Source: an uncultured Granulosicoccaceae bacterium
GTDB taxonomy: Bacteria > Pseudomonadota > Gammaproteobacteria > Granulosicoccales > Granulosicoccaceae
Assembly (NCBI GenBank): GCA_938007995.1
Contig: CALLLW010000006.1
Span: 124,001-188,000 of the forward strand
Reading direction: 5' to 3'
Length of the DNA stretch: 64,000 nucleotides
Shown here: positions 31,869-40,581 of the stretch, one piece after another
How positions within the stretch are numbered: the first letter of the stretch is position 1
How the letters are laid out: every line of letters starts with the position of its first letter
Notes under the pieces: model-generated
Seen by the model: the letters and a program-made list of their open reading frames with translations, nothing else
Database searches by the model: none
Told to the model about the DNA's origin: nothing
Made by a program: the position numbers and the translations under genes

Positions 31869-32927
31869 ATGAGTCAAACTGAAGCAGCCGATTTGAAAAG
31901 CCAAGATATTGATTCCTCTGAAGCACCCGTGCCCGGATCAGTTTCAGACTCAAAAATCTCTGATCTGATCGCCGACGACATGTCTGCGGTGAATCAGAAC
32001 ATACAACAGGCAATTCAGTCTGACGTAGTTCTGATCAATCAAATGGGTCACTACATTATTGGTGCCGGGGGCAAGAGACTCCGCCCGAAGCTGGTTTTGC
32101 TATCGGCGCTGGCGCAAGGTTATCAGGGCAGTCAGCACACCAAAATTGCCGCTGTTATCGAATTTATACATACCGCTACACTGCTCCATGATGATGTGGT
32201 TGATTCATCAGGCTTGAGGCGGGGACGAGAAACCGCTAACAACGTGTGGGGAAACGAAGCCGCCGTTTTGGTTGGAGATTTTCTTTACTCGCGGTCATTC
32301 GAGATGATGGTTGAAGTCGGGCAGATGCGGGTGATGGAAATACTGTCATCAGCCACCAACACAATTGCTGCAGGCGAGGTCATGCAATTGATGAATATTG
32401 GTGAGGCAGAGGTCAGCGTGGAGCGATACATGAATGTGATCGAAGCCAAAACCGCCAAATTGTTTGAAGCGGCCACGCAGCTTGGGGCAGTGCTCGCCGG
32501 TGCAGATGAAAGTACCGAGCAATTGATGGCTCGTTTTGGTTCTCGTCTGGGGCTGGCTTTTCAACTGATCGACGATGCACTTGATTACACCGCCAAAAGC
32601 GATGACTTGGGCAAGAATGCCGGCGATGATCTTGCGGAAGGCAAGCCGACTCTGCCACTGATCTACGCAATGCAGACAGTCGGTGGTGATCAGGCAGGAT
32701 TAATTGGTCAGGCGCTTGCGACTGCACAGAAGCAGGGTTTTCTGCCGGATGATCAGCTGCAACCGATAGTGGATGTGGTGTGTCAGTCCGGTGCGATCGA
32801 ACACACAATTGCACTGGCGCAGCAGCAGGTCAATCTTGCTGTGCGTGATCTGCAGTGCCTGTCACCGGGTGTTTATAAGGATGCGCTGGCAAGTATTGCT
32901 CAAGCGTCAGTTAATCGCAGGTTTTAA
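31869..32927 (+). CDS. ispB: Octaprenyl diphosphate synthase
   Basis: Trans-prenyltransferase that extends FPP to the C40 tail used by UbiA. 352 residues, about 30 longer than the E. coli enzyme because of a polar N-terminal extension (MSQTEAADLKSQDIDSSEAP). The first Asp-rich motif is LLHDDVVDSSGLRRGRETAN at about residue 108, and the second is FQLIDDALDY. GAGGKRLRPKLV is the IPP-binding segment. Its stop lies inside the 3' end of the convergent protease gene: the two frames overlap by 17 bases. Confidence 0.95.
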   Translation: MSQTEAADLKSQDIDSSEAPVPGSVSDSKISDLIADDMSAVNQNIQQAIQSDVVLINQMGHYIIGAGGKRLRPKLVLLSALAQGYQGSQHTKIAAVIEFIHTATLLHDDVVDSSGLRRGRETANNVWGNEAAVLVGDFLYSRSFEMMVEVGQMRVMEILSSATNTIAAGEVMQLMNIGEAEVSVERYMNVIEAKTAKLFEAATQLGAVLAGADESTEQLMARFGSRLGLAFQLIDDALDYTAKSDDLGKNAGDDLAEGKPTLPLIYAMQTVGGDQAGLIGQALATAQKQGFLPDDQLQPIVDVVCQSGAIEHTIALAQQQVNLAVRDLQCLSPGVYKDALASIAQASVNRRF

Positions 32928-34632
32928 TGGCGTTTTTCAAAAATACCTTTCGACGGTAACTGCGATGAGCAGGCAACAGAATCAGCAACAGCAGATTTGC
33001 AGCACCACCGCCGCCGGTGCTGACACTGGCAACACTGGTAGCTGGTAATTCTTCAGTAACAGCGTCGTTAGAGGCAATCGCTTCGATCACCGGGTCGTTC
33101 TCTTCAACCTGTCCGCCAGTAGTAATGACCTCACCCTCGGGACTGCTAAGCAGTGAAGCTTCCGCTGGTATCACCAGCTCCGCTTCATTGTTGGTTTGAT
33201 TAAGATCAAAAAAGCCATTAGGTTCAAGGCCCATGGTGACTGTACGTTCCAGTTCCGGCTCGAATCGAAGTTTCACCGCCAGGTCCTGAGTGTCACCGGC
33301 GAAAGTAGCGGGGACACTGCAAGTCAGCCTGGTGGGGTCCTCAAGTTCGCAAATCGCGGGTGCTTCCGCGATGGCAGCGTTGGTTAGATCAACTGAAAGA
33401 GTTGCTGAAGGAATTGCCCGTGTCTCGTCTAGATTACTCACGGTGATCTGAATCTGATCCGATTCAAGTTGTGTTACGCCGAGTCCTATGTCGATCACAG
33501 CAGAATAGCAGGTGCTTTGCGCCATGCGAGCAGTAATTGAGTCTGTGCTGCAGCTTGAAAATTCCCGCGTGGTAAAGGTGCTGATCGATGAGAACATCAG
33601 GTTGTTGGTAATGGCCTGGCACTCGGTAACGTCATCATGATCAGCGCCAAGGTTGTGCCCAATCTCGTGTGCGCTGAGCAGCACCGGGAACAGAAACGGA
33701 CGCGACAGGCTGACATCATGGCCGTCGGTTCTACAGGCGGCCCCGCTGAATGCCAGCCCGATTGCCGGATCGGGTGACTGTACGCCACTAAACATATGTA
33801 CCAGTCCGAGATCATCAGGCAGCAGCGTTGAACTGATTCTGTATTCACGAAATAAGTCCAGATGGTCCTTAAGGGCTGGTTCGCTGATTGACTCATCCAG
33901 TGCGAGAAAGGTGTCGTCGTCTACCAGAACCACAACATCTACCTTAAGGGCCAGGCCAAATTTTTCCCGGTAAAGTGCGTCGACTGAGTTGATTGTCGAA
34001 ATGGCATTGCTTAAGCCACGCCCGCCGAGCGCCTCTTGATAAAGGGAATCTACTACCACACCAATGCGCAGCACTCTGGTCACGTCGCCAATGGTTTGGG
34101 TCAGGCGGTCGTTCACCGGTACCTCGATTTCTTCAAAGTTCAGGATTGATCTGACTGGAGATCGAGCTGGCGGTACTTCCGGTGGTGGTGTCAGTGGCTC
34201 TGCGGTGAGAGTGGCAGGGAAGCCTGCTGCTCTGGTCAAAGCTGGCAACGTCTCTGATGCAAAGTGTATGTTTTCACCGTGCGCACTGATGGTGCCGGCG
34301 ATGAAGTCGCCGTCGATAACAACGCGGGCCCACGAGTCAGGCAACGAGTCGACAATACCAGCATAAGCCGTCATGCTTTGCTGAACTGCAGCACCCTGCT
34401 GATCAACGATTCGCAGATTGTTAAATTCAGCGTGCGGGTTTAGCAGTAAATGCTCAAGGCGCAGTCCTAATCGTACCGCAATACGTGTCTGGTACTGGCT
34501 GTTCTCCACCGTTTCAAACCGAATCAGTTGCGCATCGATCATCCCTTCAGCGCGCAGCAGTGGCGTGGACAACAACAGGATAATAGAGACTAGCGCTGCC
34601 AATCCTTTAGCTGCAAGCTGCTCTGTTTTCAT
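32911..34632 (-). CDS. Secreted reprolysin-like metalloprotease with GlyGly-CTERM tail
   Basis: About 573 residues from ATG 34632, chosen because AGGA lies eight bases upstream (another ATG is three codons earlier). Layout: a signal peptide; a propeptide-like region; a metzincin zinc site HEIGHNLGADHD at about residue 322, with a likely Met-turn (NNLMFSS) 24 residues from the first zinc His; a beta-sandwich-like region; and a C-terminal GGGG followed by a hydrophobic helix and a basic end (RSYRRK). That last arrangement matches the GlyGly-CTERM signal processed by rhombosortase. It is probably surface-attached or released. It is convergent with ispB. No partner rhombosortase is in the window. 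Confidence 0.88.
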   Translation of the reverse strand: MKTEQLAAKGLAALVSIILLLSTPLLRAEGMIDAQLIRFETVENSQYQTRIAVRLGLRLEHLLLNPHAEFNNLRIVDQQGAAVQQSMTAYAGIVDSLPDSWARVVIDGDFIAGTISAHGENIHFASETLPALTRAAGFPATLTAEPLTPPPEVPPARSPVRSILNFEEIEVPVNDRLTQTIGDVTRVLRIGVVVDSLYQEALGGRGLSNAISTINSVDALYREKFGLALKVDVVVLVDDDTFLALDESISEPALKDHLDLFREYRISSTLLPDDLGLVHMFSGVQSPDPAIGLAFSGAACRTDGHDVSLSRPFLFPVLLSAHEIGHNLGADHDDVTECQAITNNLMFSSISTFTTREFSSCSTDSITARMAQSTCYSAVIDIGLGVTQLESDQIQITVSNLDETRAIPSATLSVDLTNAAIAEAPAICELEDPTRLTCSVPATFAGDTQDLAVKLRFEPELERTVTMGLEPNGFFDLNQTNNEAELVIPAEASLLSSPEGEVITTGGQVEENDPVIEAIASNDAVTEELPATSVASVSTGGGGAANLLLLILLPAHRSYRRKVFLKNAIKTCD

Positions 34633-34750
34633 CGCAAACATCCTACATCGGGGCTGATGCCGGCTTCAAACAGGAAAGAAGTACCTGCGTCCGGGCCTAA
34701 CGGTCGGTGATTGTATCATTTATATGACAGTTTGGAAGGTCGTAATTGAC

Positions 34751-34781
34751 AAAAAAAAGCCCGCATCTTTCGATGCGGGCT
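34751..34781 (-). terminator. Terminator of the repeat lipoprotein gene
   Basis: Perfect 10-bp stem AGCCCGCATC/GATGCGGGCT with a four-base loop, followed on the minus strand by a run of eight T. It lies about 45 bases beyond the stop of the gene ending at 34826. Confidence 0.92.
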
Positions 34782-34825
34782 CTGACAGCCAGTGACTATT
34801 GCCGGTTGGGCAAATGTCGCCCGAC

Positions 34826-35983
34826 TTATTTCGGTGATACGCCCAGGGCACGAACCGTTGCAATGTTCAGATAATCATCGACCGGCAAGCCTTTCTGGCG
34901 CTGGAAGGAATTAACTGCACGCATGGTGTCAGCGCCAATGACGCCGTCGATCTCGCCAGGGTTGTGACCTGCAGAACGCAGCGCCTGTTGAATCGCTGTG
35001 ATTCGGCCACGCGTCATGTTGGTATCACAAAGGATTTCACGCCAGTCCATCATGCCGTCTTTGACCAGCTTTCGCTTGGTTACCGTTGCGTACTTAGCCG
35101 GTATTTTGATGCGTCTCTCTTTGGCAGGTGTCGCTTCGGCAGTTACATCAACTGTTTTGAAAACTGCCGGCACTGCGACCTTGCGTGTTGTGGCGTTGGT
35201 GGCGATAACGCTCTTTTCGATAGTGTTATACACCGCTGGAATTTCCTGCACGCGGGTGGTTGCCGGTGTCTTTAACACACGCTTTTTCACAGATTTGAAT
35301 GAAGCAGGAATCTCTACCAGACACATGATTTCACCGGTGGTTTCATCAATCTTCTGGATCGGCCCTGTGCCTTTTCGCCAGGTAGTGTGCGCGGGTTTAT
35401 CCATGATGCGTTGCGTCACCGTCTCATAAACCGGAGCAATCTGAACGATCTTTTTTGTTGCAGGCTTTACCAGAACGCGTTCCTTAACGGTCTTGAAGGT
35501 CGCAGGTACAGTGACCAGTTTTTCACTGGCTTCTTTGACCATGATGCGTTTCTTGGTAGTGGTGAATTTAGCCGGGATGATTTCGATGCGCTCACCCGCT
35601 TCTTCAACCAGTATACGCTCTGAAATGGTTTCGTACTTGGCTGGCACCCAAAGCCGTGTGAAGCATTGTCCCGGCTTTGCGTGCGGTGGTAAGAGATCAC
35701 CGGCACCATAATTAGCATCCACTCCACCGGCTGAAGCCACGGTTGTGGTTTTGTTGGCCAGTTGTGCCTCGCGTTGCGCCAGTGCTGCCTCGCGTGCTGA
35801 CAACGCTGCCGCCTGAGATTCCAGCTTTGATCGCTGAGCTGACAATGGATCGCTGCCACCGAGAACCTTGTCACCAACGCTGCCAACGCCATCCTTTACT
35901 TTGTCTGCAGTTGAGCAGGCAGACAGTGAGGCGACGACTACCGCAGCGGTAGCCAGAGCTCCGATATTTTTTGTTATTTTCAT
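34826..35983 (-). CDS. Lipoprotein with eight about 23-residue repeats and a peptidoglycan-binding domain
   Basis: 385 residues from ATG 35983 (GGAGGG ten bases upstream; the 41-residue extension in the longer frame looks untranslated). The signal ends L-S-A-C. Residues about 30-85 form an Ala/Gln-rich coiled coil. Then come about eight copies of a unit like V-P-A-x-[FY]-x-T-V-x-x-R-V-L-V-x-x-A-T (for example IPAKFTTTKKRIMVKEASEK and VPATFKTVKERVLVKPATKK), one interrupted by KGTGPIQKIDETTGEIMCLVE. The C-terminus is a peptidoglycan-binding domain (ITAIQQALRSAGHNPGEIDGVIGADTMRAV). It is probably a periplasmic envelope-spanning tether. Confidence 0.85.
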   Translation of the reverse strand: MKITKNIGALATAAVVVASLSACSTADKVKDGVGSVGDKVLGGSDPLSAQRSKLESQAAALSAREAALAQREAQLANKTTTVASAGGVDANYGAGDLLPPHAKPGQCFTRLWVPAKYETISERILVEEAGERIEIIPAKFTTTKKRIMVKEASEKLVTVPATFKTVKERVLVKPATKKIVQIAPVYETVTQRIMDKPAHTTWRKGTGPIQKIDETTGEIMCLVEIPASFKSVKKRVLKTPATTRVQEIPAVYNTIEKSVIATNATTRKVAVPAVFKTVDVTAEATPAKERRIKIPAKYATVTKRKLVKDGMMDWREILCDTNMTRGRITAIQQALRSAGHNPGEIDGVIGADTMRAVNSFQRQKGLPVDDYLNIATVRALGVSPK

Positions 35984-36306
35984 CAGGGTAAGTCCCTCCG
36001 AAGGACCAGTTTGCCAGTTAAAAGATTGATACAGCGTTGATGCTAGTCTGGCAACACATCGCTGTTTGTGAACTAATGTTGCATGAAACCAACAATAATC
36101 AATCAAAAAACGTAATGCTGATTACGCTTGCAAGCCTACGCGGCTATTAATGCAGAATTAACATTAAAAGATGACTTTAAATGATTGCAATGCTGTGTGT
36201 TCCCAAGCGCATCGTGGATTGTTTGGGTTGGCAAATCAATACCAGATCGCCTTAAAAACCAATGTTTTACATTAAAATATGCCAATGCTTCACGGCATGA
36301 ACAGCG
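35984..36306. other. Intergenic region upstream of the repeat lipoprotein
   Basis: 323 bases between the rluE 3' end and the lipoprotein start, AT-rich in the middle (36140-36200). No coding frame and no terminator hairpin were found. It must contain the promoter of the lipoprotein, read leftwards, but I see no convincing -35/-10 pair. Confidence 0.4.
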
Positions 36307-36984
36307 CTAGGTTCTGAGTAGTTGTTGTAGTTTAGCCGCTGAAATATGGTTTGTTTGATATTTACCACTTTTTAAGGAAGTGATATCCCAGGTACCGATT
36401 TGATGCCTGATCAGACGTAATGTTGGAAAGCCGACTGATGCGGTCATTCTTCTGACCTGGCGATTGCGGCCTTCGGCCAGCACAATATTAATCCAGCTAT
36501 CCGGGATGCTTGGGCGATAGCGAATCGGTGGATTGCGTGGCCAGATATCCGGTGCATCTATTCGTTCAGCGGACACAGCGACTGCCGGGCCATCTTTGAG
36601 CATCACTGCTGTGGTCAGTTGTTGAATCGCTGTGGCACTGATTTCACCCTCGACCTGCACCCAATAATGTTTCAGCCATTTCATTTTTGGATGCGAGATG
36701 CGGTGCTGCAGCGGCCCATGGTCGGTAAGCAGTAACAAGCCCTCGCTGTCTTTATCAAGTCGCCCGGCAGGGTATACGTGCTGTACTGGAACCAGATCAG
36801 CGAGTGTTCGATGGTTGGCATCGGTCTGTTCGTCTGGCTTGCCGTTACTGAATTGACTGATGTAGCCAAATGGCTTGTTCAGCAGGATGAGCTTGGCAGT
36901 TGTTGCAGAGTTGGAGGGTGCAGGGGATCGGTTCGTATGTCGTTTCACACGCTTGTGGTGATTTTTTCCAGCAAAGTTTGCCAT
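36307..36984 (-). CDS. rluE: 23S rRNA pseudouridine synthase, RluE-like
   Basis: 225 residues of the RsuA/RluB/E/F family without an S4 domain, which fits RluE (modifies U2457 in E. coli 23S rRNA). Visible: LILLNKPFGYISQFS, the catalytic motif PAGRLDKDSEGLLLLT with its Asp, and EGRNRQVRRMTASVGFPTLRLIR. Its 5' end overlaps the exonuclease gene by 40 bases, so the two genes are translationally linked on the minus strand. Confidence 0.88.
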   Translation of the reverse strand: MANFAGKNHHKRVKRHTNRSPAPSNSATTAKLILLNKPFGYISQFSNGKPDEQTDANHRTLADLVPVQHVYPAGRLDKDSEGLLLLTDHGPLQHRISHPKMKWLKHYWVQVEGEISATAIQQLTTAVMLKDGPAVAVSAERIDAPDIWPRNPPIRYRPSIPDSWINIVLAEGRNRQVRRMTASVGFPTLRLIRHQIGTWDITSLKSGKYQTNHISAAKLQQLLRT

Positions 36985-37874
36985 TGAATTCGGCGCCTCT
37001 CGCCAAAGCCCAGTTGATCAAACACAGTTTTCAGGGCATCGTCATCAGGAGTAATAGTGTAGCCGGACAAGTCGCTGTCCAGTGAGGTGTCGGGAATTAG
37101 TCCGGTTAATTGTCTGGCCAGCCGAATAGTGTCTGCATGACTTTCAAGTAACTCTGCCACGCGACTAGCGCCACGGAATTTCATTGTCGGCACCTTATCT
37201 GTGTTGTCCAGCAATGCAGTCAGATTACCCCATTTGATCAGCAGCCTCGCAGCGGTGGCGGTGCCAACTCCTGGAACTCCTGGAATGTTATCTACTTTAT
37301 CGCCGCTGAGCGCCAGTGAGTCTGCAATCTGATGGGGTCTGACGCCAAAGCGCTTCTCTATCAGTCTGGCATCCATCCAGGTATCGCGAGTGAAGTCCCA
37401 GATGGCGTCGCCGTCGCTGATGAACTGGCAGAGATCCTTGTCTGCAGAAACGATGATCACATTGGTTTTCTGTAGCTGTGCTATTCCAGCCAGCGAACCG
37501 ATGATGTCATCGGCTTCCAGTTTGCCGCTTGCAAGCGTCGTAATGCCGATAGCCTCGCTGAATCTTTTACACCATTGGAACTGGTACTTCAGATCGTCGG
37601 GAGCGGGTGTTCTATTGGCTTTATAGTCTGGATAAATCTCATTGCGTGCTGAGGTGCCGAGACTCTCATCGAATGCGCAGGCAATAAGTTTTGGTGAACG
37701 ACGCGAGAGCAGTTGGTAGAGGAATTCAACAAAACCCAGCGTGGCGTTGGCGGGTTCGCCACCGGCGTCAGTGATGCTGGCAGGCATTGAGTGCCAGCCG
37801 CGAAAAACGTAAATACTGCTATCGATTAAATAGAGCGCGTCAGGATTGGACCTGGCAGCAACTGCAGTCTTCAT
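36945..37874 (-). CDS. 5'-3' exonuclease / flap-endonuclease-like protein
   Basis: 309 residues, the FEN/Pol I 5'-nuclease family without a polymerase. Seen: YLIDSSIYVFRGWHSMP, the PIN-domain acidic sites FDES and KLEADDIIG, SADKDLCQF, and the helix-hairpin-helix GDKVDNIPGVPGVGTATAARLL. It may act in primer removal or repair, like ExoIX (xni). I choose ATG 37874, because the longer frame would start inside the rpmE terminator hairpin. Start selection matters: this ATG follows directly the T run. Confidence 0.86.
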   Translation of the reverse strand: MKTAVAARSNPDALYLIDSSIYVFRGWHSMPASITDAGGEPANATLGFVEFLYQLLSRRSPKLIACAFDESLGTSARNEIYPDYKANRTPAPDDLKYQFQWCKRFSEAIGITTLASGKLEADDIIGSLAGIAQLQKTNVIIVSADKDLCQFISDGDAIWDFTRDTWMDARLIEKRFGVRPHQIADSLALSGDKVDNIPGVPGVGTATAARLLIKWGNLTALLDNTDKVPTMKFRGASRVAELLESHADTIRLARQLTGLIPDTSLDSDLSGYTITPDDDALKTVFDQLGFGERRRIQWQTLLEKITTSV

Positions 37875-37901
37875 AAAAAATGCCGGCAAATGTGCCGGCA
37901 T
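37875..37901 (-). terminator. rpmE terminator abutting the exonuclease start
   Basis: Stem ATGCCGGCA/TGCCGGCAT (37880-37888 with 37893-37901), four-base loop, then a T run (minus strand) at 37875-37880 that is followed at once by the ATG of the exonuclease. It ends rpmE transcription and could limit downstream expression. Confidence 0.85.
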
Positions 37902-37928
37902 TTAGCGGGAGTCGAGGAACGACAGGTA

Positions 37929-38132
37929 TTACTTTTTACCGTAGCGGCGCTTGAACTTGTCTACTTGGCCTGCTGAGTCGAGTATTTTCTGCTTACCGGT
38001 GTAGAAAGGGTGGCAGGCAGAACAAACTTCGACGGTCAGATCTTTGCCGATCGTGGAGCGTGTCTGAAACGTGTTGCTGCAACTGCAGGTGACGGTAATT
38101 TCGTCATACTTGGGATGTGTATCTGCTTTCAT
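37929..38132 (-). CDS. rpmE: 50S ribosomal protein L31, zinc-binding form
   Basis: 67 residues. It is the C-plus paralogue type, with C16, C18, C37 and C40 as zinc ligands (TCSCSN and [13 protein letters not shown]). The C-terminal KRRYGKK is typical. The C-minus partner is not in the window, and Zur control cannot be judged from this sequence. Confidence 0.96.
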   Translation of the reverse strand: MKADTHPKYDEITVTCSCSNTFQTRSTIGKDLTVEVCSACHPFYTGKQKILDSAGQVDKFKRRYGKK

Positions 38133-38316
38133 GGTTTTTCCTTCGCTTTTGAGCCGACCGACCCGTCATTCCGGCATGGTGCAGGGCTGCGGCGGTCGAG
38201 CTGGCGATCAAGTTGAATAGTTACTGGTCAGCCAGCCAGTGTAGTGCAATATGCGGGCAGTTTCAAACAACCCAACACCTATTGTTGGTGGCTGTGCCTC
38301 AGGCTTACTTTTTGGC

Positions 38317-38502
38317 TCACTCATTTTCCTGCGCCACTGTGACAGACTCGATCAAGCTGTCTGCATCCAGCGTGACGCCAATCAGAATCGGCGAGCAGCA
38401 CACCTGACAATCCTCAACGTACTGCTGTTCGGGAACAGAGCAGTCAATCAGGATATTGATCTGTTCGCCGCAGTATGGGCATTCAATATCGTACTCTTCC
38501 AT
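38317..38502 (-). CDS. CPXCG-motif small cysteine-rich protein
   Basis: 61 residues with CPYCG at residues 8-12 and CQVCCSPI at 32-39, which probably make one zinc knuckle. The pattern and size match the CPXCG family of short proteins found in Proteobacteria, whose function is unknown to me. It is followed 36 bases upstream (minus strand reading) by hemW, so it may be cotranscribed with it. Confidence 0.8.
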   Translation of the reverse strand: MEEYDIECPYCGEQINILIDCSVPEQQYVEDCQVCCSPILIGVTLDADSLIESVTVAQENE

Positions 38503-38537
38503 TTGGTCTGGTCAGTTAAGCGGTGTTGAAAATTCGA

Positions 38538-39773
38538 TCAGCGGCTGACGATTGGAATGATCGTCGCACCCGGTGTCGATTTTGCAGGCTCAACAGATGC
38601 TTCGCCATCGGCTTCTTCAGGCATAAAACGCTGCAGCAACGTATCGAGGTGCCTGGCGCCCAGTTCGGTTGTTTTGATCTGCATCAGATCCCGGGTGATC
38701 AAGTCATCACGCTCTGCCTGATCCAGTAATCTTCGCACAGAAGCCAGTGTGTCACCGGTGCGGCCTTCGAAATCCTGCACGTTAAAACCTTCACTTAGGC
38801 GCAGCGCATTCATCATGAATTCTAGCCTGGCATCTGCTTCGGATACCTGTCTTTCGCCCTGGATTCTGTCTTGGCTGCGCGCGGTGTTGATGTAGTCGGT
38901 GGGATGTTTCGCTTTGCTGTGACGCACAATGGTGTTGTGCGCCGGGAAGCTGAGTTTGGAATGTGCCCCGGCGCCAATACCGAGGTAGTCACCAAACAGC
39001 CAGTAATTCAGGTTGTGATGGCAGCGCTTTTTATCCTGTGCATAGGCTGATACTTCGTACTGGGTAAAACCTGCAGCTTCAATCAGTGCTTTGCAATTGT
39101 CTTGAATATCACCCATGGTCTGTTCATCGGGCAGCGTCGGCGGCCTGGCGGCGAACAGAGTGTTTGGTTCAATCGTCAGTTGGTAGTAAGACAAATGAGA
39201 CGGGTTTAAACGAATTGCCTGTTCTATATCAGCGATTGCTTCATCAGGATTTTGATCAGGCAGTCCGTGCATCAGATCGATATTGAAGTTTGTGAATCCT
39301 GCAGTATGCGCTTTCTCGCAGGCAGTAATCGCTTCTTGTGCGCCGTGTATTCTGCCAAGCGTTTTCAAGTGTTTATTATTGAAGCTTTGTACACCGATAG
39401 ACAGGCGATTAATGCCATTGTCTCGATACTCTTTAAAGCGTTGCGTTTCAAAAGTGCCGGGGTTTGCTTCCATGGTGATTTCAGCCCGTGGTTCGAGCTT
39501 GGTTAAAGCGCGAACCTGCCCCATCAAGCGGTCTATGCCGGCACTTGAGATCAGGCTCGGTGTGCCGCCACCGATAAACACTGATTCAAGTGATCGACTC
39601 CAGATGTCCGGTGCATGTTGTTCAAGATCTGCAATCAGTGCATCAATATATTGAGCTTCGGGAATCTCATCTTTTACCGCATGCGAATTAAAATCACAGT
39701 AGGGACATTTTTTTACGCACCACGGGAAGTGGATGTATAGAGTTAAAGGCGGGTATTCAGTGAAATGTCTCAT
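38538..39773 (-). CDS. hemW: Radical SAM haem chaperone HemW
   Basis: 411 residues. The radical-SAM site is C-V-K-K-C-P-Y-C in LYIHFPWCVKKCPYCDF, with H-F-P-W before it. FIGGGTPSL, TMEANPGTF, GVQSFNNKHL and ISGLPDQ-like segments follow. HemW delivers haem and is often misannotated as HemN; it lacks the extra N-terminal part of HemN. The gene lies between the CPXCG gene and rdgB. Confidence 0.93.
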   Translation of the reverse strand: MRHFTEYPPLTLYIHFPWCVKKCPYCDFNSHAVKDEIPEAQYIDALIADLEQHAPDIWSRSLESVFIGGGTPSLISSAGIDRLMGQVRALTKLEPRAEITMEANPGTFETQRFKEYRDNGINRLSIGVQSFNNKHLKTLGRIHGAQEAITACEKAHTAGFTNFNIDLMHGLPDQNPDEAIADIEQAIRLNPSHLSYYQLTIEPNTLFAARPPTLPDEQTMGDIQDNCKALIEAAGFTQYEVSAYAQDKKRCHHNLNYWLFGDYLGIGAGAHSKLSFPAHNTIVRHSKAKHPTDYINTARSQDRIQGERQVSEADARLEFMMNALRLSEGFNVQDFEGRTGDTLASVRRLLDQAERDDLITRDLMQIKTTELGARHLDTLLQRFMPEEADGEASVEPAKSTPGATIIPIVSR

Positions 39774-39864
39774 GATAGTGAGTTGGCTTAAGAGGCCTGC
39801 CGGTCGTGTCGCACCTTTTATTATTGCCTGTGAATTTCTTTATAGCCTGTGAATGGCTAAAAAA

Positions 39865-40572
39865 TCAGAGTTCACCGTGCAGTAGTTTTTGTTGTAACTG
39901 TTTTTTCAGTTCCTGCAACGCGAGTGCACGGTGACTTACAGTGGCCTTTTTAGGCTTGCCCATTGCCGCTGCCGACATACCGTTAGCTGGACAATAGAAC
40001 ACCGGGTCATAGCCAAAGCCACCTTCACCTTCAGGTTCCTTTAGTATAGTGCCATGCCAGATGCCGTTGGCTATTACCGGCTCCGGATCTTTTGCATGAC
40101 GCAGAAACACCAGAGAACAAACAAAATAAGCGCTACGTGCCGCCTCTGGTAAAGGCTCCAGTTCGGCAAGTAGTTTGTTTATGTTGTCTTGATCTGTCGG
40201 TTTCTCTGTAGCGTGCTCAGTCGCGTGCTCAGTCGCGTTCTCAGTCGCGTTCTGGGCCATTGCATATCGTGCAGAGCGAATTCCCGGCTCGCCGTTCAAT
40301 GCCGGTACCACCAGCCCTGAGTCATCAGCCATGGCACACAAATCAGTATAGTTACAGGCGTGCCGTGCTTTTATTAACGCATTTTCGACAAAGGTGTTTG
40401 CATCTTCGATAGCTTCAGTCAGATTGAACTCGGACTGGGAAATCAATTCAATATTGAAGTCTGTGAGTACACCGGTCAGCTCTTTGAGCTTGCCTTGATT
40501 GCCACTTGCCAGAACACAGCGCAACTTTTCTTTGGTGCCGTTATCCAATGCTGAATGCTCTCTACTTTTCAC
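39865..40572 (-). CDS. rdgB: XTP/dITP diphosphatase with an expanded repeat loop
   Basis: Removes non-canonical purine triphosphates. 235 residues, somewhat longer than the usual near 200. The N-terminal VLASGNQGKLKEL, ADDSGLVVPALNGEPGIRSARYA and GGFGYDPVFY motifs are present. The extra length is a surface loop after RSARYAMAQ with T-E-(H/N)-A tetrapeptide repeats (NATENATEHATEHATEK), encoded by a 12-bp tandem repeat. The start is GTG 40572. It lies ten bases downstream of rph. Confidence 0.92.
   Translation of the reverse strand: MKSREHSALDNGTKEKLRCVLASGNQGKLKELTGVLTDFNIELISQSEFNLTEAIEDANTFVENALIKARHACNYTDLCAMADDSGLVVPALNGEPGIRSARYAMAQNATENATEHATEHATEKPTDQDNINKLLAELEPLPEAARSAYFVCSLVFLRHAKDPEPVIANGIWHGTILKEPEGEGGFGYDPVFYCPANGMSAAAMGKPKKATVSHRALALQELKKQLQQKLLHGEL
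40211..40258. repeat. Four 12-bp tandem copies inside rdgB
   Basis: GCGTGCTCAGTC twice, then GCGTTCTCAGTC and GCGTTCTGGGCC: exact phase, in frame, in a variable loop of the protein. Confidence 0.9.
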
Positions 40573-40581
40573 AGTGGTGTC

